From Clostridium sp. MCC353 (GTDB lineage: Bacteria; Bacillota; Clostridia; Lachnospirales; Lachnospiraceae), in contig NZ_WQPN01000012.1 in the NCBI RefSeq assembly GCF_018785315.1, positions 1 through 46,740 of the forward strand: a DNA stretch of 46,740 bases, written 5' to 3'. How positions within the stretch are numbered: the first letter of the stretch is position 1; each line of letters starts with the position of its first letter. Both the position numbers and the translations under genes were made by a program. Positions 8,957-16,220 of this stretch are shown here, piece by piece. Under the pieces are notes generated by a model that ran no database searches, was not told the DNA's origin, and was given only the letters and a program-made list of their open reading frames with translations.

Positions 8957-9256
8957 GTGATTGTGAAGTATAATGCATCCGGCCCGAGCGTGTCAAATCT
9001 GGGCGTGAAAGAAACGTCTCCATATCAGTATGATTTAAAAGCCTATGAGGAGAAGAACGGGGAAAGTCTTGGGAAAACAGACATCGATTTATCTACAGCC
9101 CAGGCTTTCCGCGTTTATTTATATGATGAAGACAGAAAAAAGGCGGATCAGGCGATACGGTTTACGGATGGAAAAGGGATAATTATATCTGTTATTACGG
9201 AGATGAAACCTTTGAAGTTGAGAAATGGCAGTGATAACAAGGGCGGCGGTGAATAA
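8957..9256 (+). pseudogene. ORF remnant without a credible start
   Basis: A frame open from 8876 to the stop at 9254-9256 encodes a plausible globular sequence (GYVIVKYNASG, TDIDLSTAQAFRVYLYDEDRKKA), but contains no ATG near its 5' end. The first possible start, GTG at 8957, has no ribosome binding site, and the protein-like composition already begins upstream of it. It lies in another frame than the secreted-protein gene that ends at 8903. It may be the 3' part of a gene that lost its beginning. I do not recognise the family. It could also be a real small gene with a weak start. Confidence 0.35.
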
Positions 9257-9366
9257 TCTGCGGGTAAATGAAACATGATTTAAATCAAAGGATTATGATA
9301 AATGAAATCTGTCAGATACCCGCAAACATGAATTATGAACGCTTAATATGCAGAAAAGAGGCCGCT

Positions 9367-10002
9367 ATGCCAAAATCATTAACAGAAAAACTCCGTTTAG
9401 ACCCCAGCCGTCCATTAACTGTTTTAAACCGCCCCCACGAATCATATTTTTCAGAATTTAAAATTCTGGAAAATGTCCCCGGGGAGCCTGTTAATATAAT
9501 TGTGCTGTTCGTTAAGGATTTGGAAGAACTGAAAGAAAAGACGATGGAACTGGTACGGGGAGAAAAACTCGTCCCGGAAGGCCGGCTGTTGATCGCCTAC
9601 CCTAAAAAAGGGAATACCGAAATGGACACCTATGTACATCGGGATCAGATTCTTCCGGCATTGGAAGTGGATGAAGACGGCTATATTAAGGACAGCCTGT
9701 ATAAATTCAATCAGATGGTGAAACTGGACGACACTTATACCATCATTGGAATAAAAAGGACAGCGCAGAAAACCGCATCCCGTTCCGCCAGCCAATCGGT
9801 AGGAGATTACATCCAATATATTCCGCAGATTGAACAGGAATTGGCCCAAGAAAAGGATGCTCTTACATTTTTTAGGAGCCTTACCCCGGGCTATCAGAGA
9901 AACTGGGCCCGTTATGTCTACAGCGCCAAACAGCCTGAAACCAGGGAAAAGCGCATGAAAGAAATGACGGAACTTCTGAAACAGAAGGTAAAAACAAAAT
10001 AA
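9367..10002 (+). CDS. YdeI/OmpD-associated family protein
   Basis: A 211-residue cytoplasmic protein. The C-terminal part (ALTFFRSLTPGYQRNWARYVYSAKQPETREKRM) has the pattern of the YdeI/OmpD-associated (bacteriocin-protection) family: a phenylalanine/leucine-rich helix, then a Tyr-Trp-Ala-Lys/Arg-type segment and a basic helix. The N-terminal half resembles the DUF3052-like part of related proteins (VPGEPVNIIVLFVKDLEEL), but I am less sure of this. The frame is open from 9268. ATG at 9367 is chosen because AGAGG is 5 nt upstream; the earlier ATGs have no site. The molecular function of the family is unknown. It stands alone, with a promoter-poor gap before it. Confidence 0.65.
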   Translation: MPKSLTEKLRLDPSRPLTVLNRPHESYFSEFKILENVPGEPVNIIVLFVKDLEELKEKTMELVRGEKLVPEGRLLIAYPKKGNTEMDTYVHRDQILPALEVDEDGYIKDSLYKFNQMVKLDDTYTIIGIKRTAQKTASRSASQSVGDYIQYIPQIEQELAQEKDALTFFRSLTPGYQRNWARYVYSAKQPETREKRMKEMTELLKQKVKTK

Positions 10003-10133
10003 GGAATTCCCCTCCCCTCTTTTTCATTTTTCTTACAATTCTCTTTCTTATCTTTGATCCGTAGAAAATTACATTGACACGTCAAGTTTTCCGTAATACA
10101 GTTATAATATAACAAAATGAGGAGTGATAAAGG

Positions 10134-11102
10134 ATGAAAAAGATACTGGCAATCATTCTCACGGCAAGCCTGCTTGCGGGGATGACAGCAATACCGGCGT
10201 TAGGGGCCACCAAACAGAAAATAACATCTGTATCATTAACTATAACTTGTGATATTCAGGTAGGCGATGAAATCGAAAATGACGGTCTGGACGTTGAGAG
10301 CAGCAGTGCGAAATACAGCGTAGGCGATTACGAGTTTACCAACAGCGGTTTTGAGTGGTATGAGGATGATATTCCGCAGGCGAAGATCTATTTGTATGCG
10401 GCAGAAGGATATTATTTTTCCCTGAAGAAGGCCAGCGAAGTGAAGCTGAAAGGCGCGTCCTATGTGACTGCGACAAAGGAAAATTCTTCCCAAACCCTTA
10501 TTATCACCGTTAAACTGCCGTCGCTGGCGGAGAGCGTTGGAGAAGTCCAGTCCGCGGGATGGGCGGGAACCACTCAGGCCTCCTGGGATGAGGCTACGGG
10601 AGCCGGCAGCTATGAAGTGAGAATTTACAGGGACGGCAAACCTGTGGGCGGAAGCAAGAAGGCTGAGGACAATCAGTTTGATTTCACGGCAAGCATGGGA
10701 CGGCCGGGAAAATACAGCTATAAAGTGCGTCCGGTCAATAAAATAAAAACGGATAAAAAAGGGGAGTGGGTGAACTCTTCTTCTGTTGATATTGATTCGG
10801 CCATGGCAGAGCAGATCAGGAATGCCATTGCGGCAGGAACCCCTTTCACCAACCCGGGAGCATGGGTTCAGGATTCTGTGGGATGGTGGTATAGGAATCC
10901 GGACGGAGGCTTCACCGCCAACAACTGGCAGAAAATCGGCGATGAATGGTTCTTCTTCGGTGAAAACGGATATATGCGCACCGGATGGATTGAATGGAAT
11001 GGAGCGTGGTATTACTGTGATACAGCCAGAGGGAATATGCTGGTTAATACACAAACACCGGACGGATATACTGTGGATGCCAATGGAGTTCTTGTACAGT
11101 AA
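10134..11102 (+). CDS. Secreted protein with choline-binding-type (CW) repeats
   Basis: A 322-residue exported protein. It has a signal peptide (MKKILAIILTASLLAG, cleavage probably after PALGA), then an unrecognised beta-rich domain (about residues 28-135) with many Tyr and acidic residues. A fibronectin-III-like module follows (about 140-220, SYEVRIYRDGKPVGG, YSYKVRPVN), and then three or four aromatic cell-wall-binding repeats (GWWYRNPDGGFTANNWQKI, EWFFFGENGYMRTGW, AWYYCD). Such repeats usually hold proteins on teichoic acid choline or other wall polymers. GGAGTG is about 9 nt upstream. TTGAC-AC-GTCAA, an imperfect palindrome at 10074-10085, lies about 50 nt before the start and could be part of the promoter or an operator. 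Confidence 0.8.
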   Translation: MKKILAIILTASLLAGMTAIPALGATKQKITSVSLTITCDIQVGDEIENDGLDVESSSAKYSVGDYEFTNSGFEWYEDDIPQAKIYLYAAEGYYFSLKKASEVKLKGASYVTATKENSSQTLIITVKLPSLAESVGEVQSAGWAGTTQASWDEATGAGSYEVRIYRDGKPVGGSKKAEDNQFDFTASMGRPGKYSYKVRPVNKIKTDKKGEWVNSSSVDIDSAMAEQIRNAIAAGTPFTNPGAWVQDSVGWWYRNPDGGFTANNWQKIGDEWFFFGENGYMRTGWIEWNGAWYYCDTARGNMLVNTQTPDGYTVDANGVLVQ

Positions 11103-11130
11103 ACGGTTGACATAATTATACTGATATGAT

Positions 11131-11292
11131 GAGACGGAAGACGTATGAGGAAACGGAAAACGTATGATAAACCGGCATAGGGCAAACAGAAGTGCATAGG
11201 GCAACCGGAAGTGCATACTACAACCGGAAGTGCATACTACAAACCGGCAGCACATACTATAAACGGGAAGTTTATATTATAACCGGTTTATG
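11131..11292. repeat. Degenerate tandem repeat, unit about 19-20 bp
   Basis: About eight units of the type AACCGGAAGTGCATACTAC lie between the secreted-protein gene and proC. Two adjacent units (11202-11220 and 11221-11239) are identical; the flanking ones drift (AAACAGAAGTGCATAGGGC, AAACCGGCAGCACATACTAT, AAACGGGAAGTTTATATTAT, and at the left GAAACGGAAAACGTATGAT). The array ends about 30 nt before the proC start and may occupy its promoter region. Confidence 0.75.
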
Positions 11293-11322
11293 ACAAAACA
11301 AAAGGGCAGTGGAGGTAACACA

Positions 11323-12120
11323 ATGGCTGTAATTGGTTTTATCGGCATGGGCAATATGGGCTATGCGATTATGAAAGGTTTATTAAAGGTTTATCCTGCA
11401 GAAGATATCCTGTTTACGGATGTCAACAAAGCCAGAATGGAGCAGGTGAGCCGGGAAACAGGGGTTCGTTATGCGGAAAGCAACGCGGAATGCGCGAACC
11501 AGGTAAAGTATCTGGTATTGGCCGTGAAGCCCCAGTACTACGATGTGGTATTGGACCAGATTATGAATGTGGTGAAGCAGAAGCATGTGATCATATCCAT
11601 TGCGCCGGGAATTTCCATAGAACAGTTAAAGCGGAAATTGGGAGTTGAGAAGAGGATTGTGCGGGCCATGCCCAATACGCCTGCCCTGTTAGGCGAGGGG
11701 ATGACAGGGGTATGTTATGATCCGGCTTTGTTTGATGAGGAAGAGAAAGAAACGATCAGCACATTTTTCCAGTCATTTGGCAAGATGAAGATCGTGGAAG
11801 AACGTTTGATCAATGCTGTGGTGTGTGTCAGCGGAAGTTCGCCGGCCTATGTTTACATGTTCATCGAGGCTTTGGCCGACAGCGCGGTGAAATACGGGCT
11901 GCCGAGGGACGCTGCCTATGAGATGGCGGCCCAGACCCTGATCGGCAGCGCCAGGATGGTATTGGAAACAGGGGAGCATCCAGGGCTTTTAAAGGACCGG
12001 GTTTGTTCGCCGGGAGGAACCACCATTGCAGGTGTGGCCGCGCTGGAGGAATATGGATTCCGCAATGCGGTGATGAAAGCCACAGACGCCTGTTATGAAA
12101 AATGTTCTAACATAAAATGA
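11323..12120 (+). CDS. proC: Pyrroline-5-carboxylate reductase
   Basis: ProC reduces 1-pyrroline-5-carboxylate to L-proline with NAD(P)H, the last step of proline synthesis, in the cytoplasm. The 265-residue protein has the N-terminal Rossmann motif GFIGMGNMGYAI, the segments AVKPQYYDVV and RAMPNTPALLGEG, and the family signature in SPGGTTIAGVAALEE. ATG at 11323 is chosen because GGAGG is 7 nt upstream and the Rossmann fold begins directly; the frame is open from 11290. It is a single-gene unit ended by a hairpin after the stop. Confidence 0.96.
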   Translation: MAVIGFIGMGNMGYAIMKGLLKVYPAEDILFTDVNKARMEQVSRETGVRYAESNAECANQVKYLVLAVKPQYYDVVLDQIMNVVKQKHVIISIAPGISIEQLKRKLGVEKRIVRAMPNTPALLGEGMTGVCYDPALFDEEEKETISTFFQSFGKMKIVEERLINAVVCVSGSSPAYVYMFIEALADSAVKYGLPRDAAYEMAAQTLIGSARMVLETGEHPGLLKDRVCSPGGTTIAGVAALEEYGFRNAVMKATDACYEKCSNIK

Positions 12121-12184
12121 AAGAATTACTGAAAAATGTTCACTGAAAATATTACCGTGAAATATAATTAAAAAATATTGCAGG

Positions 12185-12227
12185 GCAGCTATTAAAGTCA
12201 GCGCATCGCGTCTTTAGTAGCTGCTTT
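12185..12227 (+). terminator. Hairpin after proC
   Basis: GCAGCTA (12185-12191) pairs with TAGCTGC (12218-12224), and inner AAAG pairs with CTTT, with a short TTT after it. The T-run is weak, so it is either a terminator or a structured leader of the next gene. Confidence 0.55.
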
Positions 12228-12251
12228 CATGAAAATAAAGGAGAAACAGCT

Positions 12252-12800
12252 ATGACACAGCCAGTAATACGTTTGAACCGTGAATTAAAATATCAGGGTA
12301 CCATCCTGAAAATCTATGAGGACACCGTTGTGGCAAACGGCCATGAAGCCCATTGGGATTTCATCCATCATAACGGAGCGGCCGCGGTTGTCCCTGTAAC
12401 CGATGACGGGAAGATACTGATGGTGCGCCAATACCGCAACGCATTGGACCGGATGACCCTGGAGATTCCGGCGGGAGCCCTGGATTGGCCGGAGGAACCC
12501 AAGATTAACTGTGCATACCGGGAATTGGAAGAGGAAACAGGTTTTAAAACAGACCAGTTGGAGTATCTGATCAGCGTGAATACGACGGTGGCATTCTGTG
12601 ATGAAGCCATTGACATCTTTGTGGCTAAGAATTTGATTCCTTCCAAGCAGAATCTGGATGAAGACGAGTGCATTGAAGTGGAAGCCTGGGATGTGAAAGA
12701 TCTGGAGGAACTGATATTCAGCGGTAAAATTACGGATGGCAAGACCATTGCGGCCATCATGGCTTACGCAAGAAAATACTGCAGCAGGTCGGACGGCTGA
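12252..12800 (+). CDS. Nudix hydrolase, ADP-ribose pyrophosphatase type
   Basis: A 182-residue cytoplasmic enzyme predicted to hydrolyse ADP-ribose (or a related nucleotide sugar) to AMP and ribose 5-phosphate. The Nudix box runs from GALDWPEEP to RELEEETGF; its first loop seems one residue longer than the canonical GX5EX7REUXEEXGU. The beta-strands VVPVTDDGKILMVRQYRNAL and the following LEIPAG are typical of NudF-like ADP-ribose pyrophosphatases. The ribosome binding site AAGGAGAA is well spaced. In many Firmicutes a nudF homologue lies beside spoIIM and xerD, as here. Confidence 0.88.
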   Translation: MTQPVIRLNRELKYQGTILKIYEDTVVANGHEAHWDFIHHNGAAAVVPVTDDGKILMVRQYRNALDRMTLEIPAGALDWPEEPKINCAYRELEEETGFKTDQLEYLISVNTTVAFCDEAIDIFVAKNLIPSKQNLDEDECIEVEAWDVKDLEELIFSGKITDGKTIAAIMAYARKYCSRSDG

Positions 12801-12891
12801 TCGGCTGCAAGATATCTTGTTTAACCGGAGTTTGGCATAATCCGGGACAATGATTCATAGATTGAGATAAAGATGATTTGGACCGGTGCTC

Positions 12892-13425
12892 ATGCTTAAA
12901 CGGATTAATTATTGGGATTGGCTTTTAATTTGGTTCATAGTGGGAACTGGATGCGGTACGCTGTTAATCAATATATGGAAACCTCAGTTTGCCGGAACAC
13001 CCCAGATGCTGGGCAGTCTTTTTCTGGATATGACAGCGGGCCCGGGAAGCCCGGATAAGGCGAACCTGATCTTATATGTGGCCCGGCAGAGGCTGGGCAG
13101 GGTGGTTTTAATTATTTTGATGTCAGTGACCTCATGGTCCGTTCCCTGGTTTTACTTTTTATCTTTTTACGGAGGACTGTCGGGGAGCATTATTTTGTCA
13201 ATGATCACCTGCCAGAAGGGGCTTATGGGTCTGCCGTGTTATCTGGCCACATTGCTGCCCCATTATCTGTTTTACCTGCTGATCTGGTTTATCCTGGCGG
13301 GCTGGGCTTCCAAACAAAAGCATCAGGTCCGTGTCAGCGCGGTATTAGGGATTGCTCTTTTACTGATGGTGGGAATCTGCATGGAGACCATGGTAAATCC
13401 CGTAATTATGAGTTTATTCTTCTGA
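12892..13425 (+). CDS. spoIIM: Stage II sporulation protein M-like membrane protein
   Basis: A hydrophobic protein of 177 residues with about five membrane helices (for example WDWLLIWFIVGTGCGTLLIN, VVLIILMSVTSWSVPWFYF, LPHYLFYLLIWFILAGW, VSAVLGIALLLMVGICMET). The pattern of a conserved Gly-rich helix around FYGGLSGSIIL and the position between a Nudix hydrolase and xerD fit SpoIIM, which works with SpoIID and SpoIIP in peptidoglycan remodelling during engulfment. The sequence similarity is judged by eye, so the call rests partly on gene order. The start is uncertain: ATG 12892 or GTG 12886, both with a weak ribosome binding site. Confidence 0.68.
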   Translation: MLKRINYWDWLLIWFIVGTGCGTLLINIWKPQFAGTPQMLGSLFLDMTAGPGSPDKANLILYVARQRLGRVVLIILMSVTSWSVPWFYFLSFYGGLSGSIILSMITCQKGLMGLPCYLATLLPHYLFYLLIWFILAGWASKQKHQVRVSAVLGIALLLMVGICMETMVNPVIMSLFF

Positions 13426-13462
13426 AATTAAAAAAAAATTAAAAAAATTTTTATAAAAAATT

Positions 13463-13515
13463 TACAACATATTGGGAGCTGTAAAAGTCCGGCTGCCAAT
13501 ATGTTGTATTTTTTT
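13463..13515 (+). terminator. Rho-independent terminator after the spoIIM-like gene
   Basis: A 13-bp stem, TACAACATATTGG (13463-13475) with CCAATATGTTGTA (13496-13508), is followed by seven T. An A/T-rich stretch precedes it, so it may work in both directions. Confidence 0.85.
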
Positions 13516-13643
13516 ATGTTAAGTAGGCTGAAAATGCCCTCCAAGTGGGAAAATAACGTTTGATTTTATGGAAAATACTATATATAATGTAAGGCAAAGC
13601 CCTTTTTTGGGCATAATTATGGGACTTGTGGAGCAGGGGTAGA

Positions 13644-14534
13644 ATGATGAAGATGGAGATAAAAAGCTTTATTGAATATATGAAGGAGGTTAAACAGATC
13701 TCCCGGAATACGGAACTTTCCTATCAAAGAGATCTGATGCAGCTTGCTGCCTTCATGGAGGAAAAGGGGATAAAGGAAGTGGACAAGGTGACTAAGACCA
13801 GCCTGAATTCCTACATCCTGTACATGGAGAAAGAAGGCAAGGCGACCACCACCATTTCAAGAGTGCTGGCATCCATCAAATCATTTTTTAACTATGAATA
13901 TAAAATGGGCAATATTAAACGGGACCCGGCAGAGCTGTTAAAAGCGCCGAAGATTGAGAAAAAAGCGCCGGTGATCCTCAGCGTGGACGAAGTGAACTGC
14001 CTGTTAAACCAGCCGGAAGGGCATGGCCCAAAGGAAATCCGGGATAAGGCCATGCTGGAACTCCTCTATGCCACCGGAATCCGGGTGTCGGAACTGATTC
14101 ATTTGAAGGTGTCCGATGTCAATCTCCCTGTGGGCTTTATTGTGTGCCGGGACGGCAGCAAGGAGAGGACGATTCCATTTGGAAAAGTGGCCAGACAGTC
14201 CCTCAGTGATTACATCAACTACGCGAGGGAATCTCTTTTAAAGGGAGAGGAGTCGGAATGGCTGTTCACCAACTGCAACGGCAAGGCCATGAGCCGTCAG
14301 GGATTCTGGAAAATAATAAAGTTTTACGGGGATAAAGCGGGGATTCAGGCGGACATCACGCCTCATACGCTGAGACATTCCTTTGCCGCCCATTTGATCC
14401 GGGGCGGAGCCGATATAAAAGCTGTCCAGGCTATGCTGGGCCACTCCGATATGGCCACGACACAGATGTATACCATGTACTCTCAGAAAGAAACTATGAG
14501 GGAAGCCTATGCCGGAGCGCATCCGAGACGGTGA
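13644..14534 (+). CDS. xerD: Site-specific tyrosine recombinase XerD
   Basis: XerD with XerC resolves chromosome dimers at dif. The 296-residue protein has the N-terminal SAM-like DNA-binding domain (MEIKSFIEYMKEVKQIS to about residue 90) and the catalytic domain with the Arg in ATGIRVSEL, a Lys in SKERTIPFG, the HTLRHSF box (His-x-x-Arg), the His in LGHSDMATTQMY and the nucleophile Tyr after it. Its length equals that of B. subtilis XerD. Two ATGs (13644 and 13647) follow AGGGG at 13635-13639 and either may be used. The position next to spoIIM supports xerD rather than a mobile-element integrase, and no attachment site is seen. Confidence 0.93.
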   Translation: MMKMEIKSFIEYMKEVKQISRNTELSYQRDLMQLAAFMEEKGIKEVDKVTKTSLNSYILYMEKEGKATTTISRVLASIKSFFNYEYKMGNIKRDPAELLKAPKIEKKAPVILSVDEVNCLLNQPEGHGPKEIRDKAMLELLYATGIRVSELIHLKVSDVNLPVGFIVCRDGSKERTIPFGKVARQSLSDYINYARESLLKGEESEWLFTNCNGKAMSRQGFWKIIKFYGDKAGIQADITPHTLRHSFAAHLIRGGADIKAVQAMLGHSDMATTQMYTMYSQKETMREAYAGAHPRR

Positions 14535-14552
14535 GAAGAATGAGGGAATGAG

Positions 14553-15020
14553 ATGAGAAGAGTGGATAGGGAAGTCGTAGAATTTGACAGGATAATGGAA
14601 ATTCTGGATCAGTGTAAGGTCTGCAGAGTTGGTTTGAACGATGAGGGCGAAGTGTATATTGTGCCCATGAATTTCGGATATTCTCTGGATGGGGAAGATC
14701 TGACTTTATATTTCCACTGTGCCAAGGAAGGCAGGCGGATGGATATTTTAAAGACCAACCAGATTGTTGGATTTGAGATGGACTGCAATCACAATCTTAT
14801 AGAAGCGGATACGGCGTGCAGGCACAGCTTTAAATATGCCAGCATCATCGGAACCGGAGAGGCCTGTTTTATAGAGAATCCCAAGGAGAAGATGGATGGA
14901 TTCCACATCATAATGAAACACCAGACCGGGAAAGAATTTGAATTCAACGAGCAGATGGTGGCGCCGGTGACCATGTTTAAGGTAAAGGTGCGGAATTATT
15001 GCTGCAAAGAGCAGAGATAA
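14553..15020 (+). CDS. Pyridoxamine 5'-phosphate oxidase-fold protein, NimA-like
   Basis: A 155-residue protein of the flavin-binding split-barrel family related to Nim proteins. It begins MRRVDREVVEFDRIMEIL, has the VYIVPMNFGYSLDGEDL strand pair, a FHCAKEGRRMDILKTN segment that in relatives contacts flavin, and a C-terminal PVTMFKVKV strand. Members bind FMN or haem; some reduce nitroimidazoles, but most have unknown natural substrates, and resistance cannot be inferred from sequence alone. GAGGG is 6 nt upstream. It follows xerD by 18 nt, so the two may be co-transcribed. Confidence 0.85.
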   Translation: MRRVDREVVEFDRIMEILDQCKVCRVGLNDEGEVYIVPMNFGYSLDGEDLTLYFHCAKEGRRMDILKTNQIVGFEMDCNHNLIEADTACRHSFKYASIIGTGEACFIENPKEKMDGFHIIMKHQTGKEFEFNEQMVAPVTMFKVKVRNYCCKEQR

Positions 15021-15035
15021 TTTAAGGTTATTCGT

Positions 15036-15414
15036 GAAAGTTACGCCGGAAAGAGGACGTGAGGCAGGCCAGGAGGCGGTGGCGGCAGCCAGGTCCGCAG
15101 GAGGCCGGAGCGCGGGTTCGCAGTGACAGCTCATGGTTCCGGCTGGGGCATCTCTAGGACTGAAAAAAAGGGAAATGAAGGGTACCGGGAGCATTCATCG
15201 GGAATTTCTGAAGAAATTTTCGATTCAGGCTCTCTAAATCGCTGACTTTGAGGTCAGCGATTTCCCCTCCATTTCCCTTTTTTTTCAGCCCAAGAGATAC
15301 CGACGGCCGGAACAAATCGCTGTCACCGCGAACCCGCGCTCCGGCCACCTGCGCCCCTGGCTGCCGCCACCGCCCCCCCGGCCTGCCTCACATCCTCTTT
15401 CCTGCTGTTCTTTC
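15036..15414. repeat. Long inverted-repeat element A (379 bp)
   Basis: The left arm (15036-15183, G-rich) and right arm (15264-15414, C-rich) are reverse complements over about 150 nt with scattered mismatches. Both arms begin GAAAG at the outer tip and reach an A7/T8 run flanking the centre. The 80-nt centre contains a perfect 11-bp hairpin (AAATCGCTGAC with its complement, 15236-15263) and a smaller one (GAATTTCT/AGAAATTTTC). The C-rich arm carries the T8 run, so transcripts could terminate in either direction. Confidence 0.9.
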
Positions 15415-15612
15415 CGGAATTTAGATTAAATACAAGTTTTCCATTCAAATTTTCAATAATGCCTTCACGTTTCGCATGAAAACCTCAAGGCATTTCTTAA
15501 AAAGCCTTCACCCCTAAATAAAATTCTTGATATGAATGTCCACATCATTAAAATTAAAACACACCCTGGAACCTTCTATAAATCTTTTAAAACTCAGCGC
15601 AGCCAACACACA

Positions 15613-15954
15613 GCCGGGAAGACGGGGAATCGGGGGTGGGAACAAGGGCAGGCGGCGGACGGGGAGGAACTGGGGAGCACGGGGGGCATGTGGAGACCGT
15701 TTTAGTGGAACTTAGGCTTTCAGGATGAAAAAAGGCGGGCAGAAACTGAATACCGAGTCAGTTTCTGAGATGCCCCTGAACGGTAAAGTCATCAGGAGTT
15801 TACCGTGAATGGGCATCGGACCGCCTTTTTTCATCCTGAAAGCCTTAGTTCCACTTAACGGTCGGAATCAGCCCCCCGTGCTCCCCAGCTCCTCCCCGTC
15901 CGCCGCCTGCCCTTGTTCCCACCCCCGGTTCCCCGTCTTCCCGGCGTTTCTTTC
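15613..15954. repeat. Long inverted-repeat element B (about 340 bp)
   Basis: The left arm (15613-15738) and right arm (15821-15945) are reverse complements; the first 74 nt differ at only two positions. The arms end at GAAAAAAGGCGG / CCGCCTTTTTTC, which forms a bidirectional terminator-like core. The 82-nt centre has two side hairpins (CAGAAACTGA/TCAGTTTCTG and ACGGTAAA/TTTACCGT) closed by GATGCCC/GGGCATC. The right tip extends to 15954 and reads GAAAGAAACGCCGGGAAG on the minus strand, matching the tips of elements A and C. Its arm sequence is otherwise different from A. Confidence 0.92.
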
Positions 15955-16220
15955 GCCAATAAACCAAAGATTTTTTAAAGACCTGCAAACAAATCCCCCG
16001 AAATCTTGCAAAAAGAAATCCTGGATGAAAAGAAAGTGAAATAGAATTGAAAAGAAAAAAGAGAAAATTGTAATGTTTGGACAAAGTGTACAAAAGCCTG
16101 AGCCTGAATTGTTGGTTTTTACAATTGATGAAAAGTAGACAAAAAAGTATTCTATAAACATCTCGAACACAGAATAATAAACAAAAAATCCAGAAAAGTT
16201 AGTAAGGGAGGATAAAAGAA

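Larger units (their letters stand above)
15021..16220. other. 1.2-kb gene-free region with two long inverted repeats
   Basis: No gene is supported. It contains the long inverted repeats at 15036-15414 and 15613-15954, a small hairpin AATGCCTT/AAGGCATT at 15458-15494, and an A/T-rich stretch (15955-16200) that must hold the promoter of the sugar operon. There, TTGATG (16125-16130), an 18-nt spacer and TATTCT (16149-16154) form a possible but weak promoter. Open frames through the repeats have low-complexity Pro/Gly/Arg translations and no usable start. Confidence 0.7.

Noticed and set aside
10236-11255. 339-codon minus-strand frame opposite the choline-binding-repeat gene
   Set aside because: It covers a gene with a clear signal peptide and known repeats, and its own translation shows no motif or start site.
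11131-11292. Tandem array considered as a CRISPR
   Set aside because: The units are contiguous without unique spacers and degenerate, and no cas gene is present in the window.
13644-14534. Tyrosine recombinase as integrase of a mobile element
   Set aside because: Its length, lack of extra domains, position next to spoIIM-like and Nudix genes, and absence of attachment sites or phage genes indicate housekeeping XerD.
14553-15020. Nitroimidazole resistance gene nim
   Set aside because: The family is broad and most members have no such role. The sequence alone gives no support beyond the fold.
15809-16170. Open frames across the arms of element B (both strands, 76-100 codons)
   Set aside because: Their translations are Pro/Gly/Arg low-complexity read from the GC-rich repeat arms, without ribosome binding sites. 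They are by-products of the inverted repeat.
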